A stretch of DNA of 5,545 bases from Bacteroidales bacterium. Its GTDB lineage: Bacteria > Bacteroidota > Bacteroidia > Bacteroidales > UBA932. Location: contig JAGCCD010000016.1 in NCBI GenBank assembly GCA_017651785.1, positions 1-5,545 on the forward strand. The letters run 5' to 3'. Position 1 is the stretch's first letter. Every line of letters starts with the position of its first letter. Of this stretch, positions 5,545 to 5,545 are shown piece by piece. The notes beneath the pieces were generated by a model. The model was not told the DNA's origin, searched no databases, and saw only the letters and a list, made by a program, of their open reading frames with translations. Made by a program: the position numbers and the translations under genes.

Positions 5545-5545
5545 A

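Overview
The window looks like chromosomal DNA from a GC-rich member of the Bacteroidota, probably order Bacteroidales. The reasons are a long protein fusing a NagB-like domain to a PIG-L/LmbE deacetylase, an architecture I associate with this group; TAnnTTTG-type -7 promoter elements upstream of two genes; little sign of Shine-Dalgarno sequences; and tRNA genes without an encoded CCA end. I cannot assign a genus.

Layout. Positions 1-1162 (+ strand) carry the 3' part of a TrpB2-type tryptophan synthase beta chain, cut by the left window edge. It converges on a minus-strand gene group across a strong hairpin (1183-1211) that can terminate both strands. On the minus strand, read right to left: a tRNA-Lys(CTT) and tRNA-Val(GAC) pair (5544-5388) ending in a long inverted repeat that probably acts as terminator; a short GC-rich, palindrome-dense element (about 5275-5335); a class I PLP-dependent aminotransferase of the bacterial aspartate aminotransferase Ib type (5209-4013); a 64-base gap with a candidate promoter; the NagB-like/PIG-L fusion (3948-2017); and, 3 bases further on, a canonical glucosamine-6-phosphate deaminase NagB (2013-1231).

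How the genes may work together. The fusion and nagB almost certainly share a transcript. NagB keeps every catalytic residue I could check. The isomerase half of the fusion has lost most of them, while its PIG-L half keeps an intact zinc/deacetylase motif set. A reasonable reading is a two-step amino-sugar module: the fusion removes an acyl group from an N-acetylhexosamine derivative, and NagB converts glucosamine-6-phosphate to fructose-6-phosphate and ammonia. The degenerate domain would then serve in binding, regulation or assembly. The aminotransferase and TrpB2 are amino-acid enzymes with no visible functional link to that module.

No mobile element, CRISPR array, phage gene or defence system was seen. 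The most interesting signals are the apparent pseudo-deaminase half of the fusion, the matching promoter-to-start spacing at two genes (possible leaderless mRNAs), and the inverted copy of the tRNA-Val 3' end inside its own terminator.
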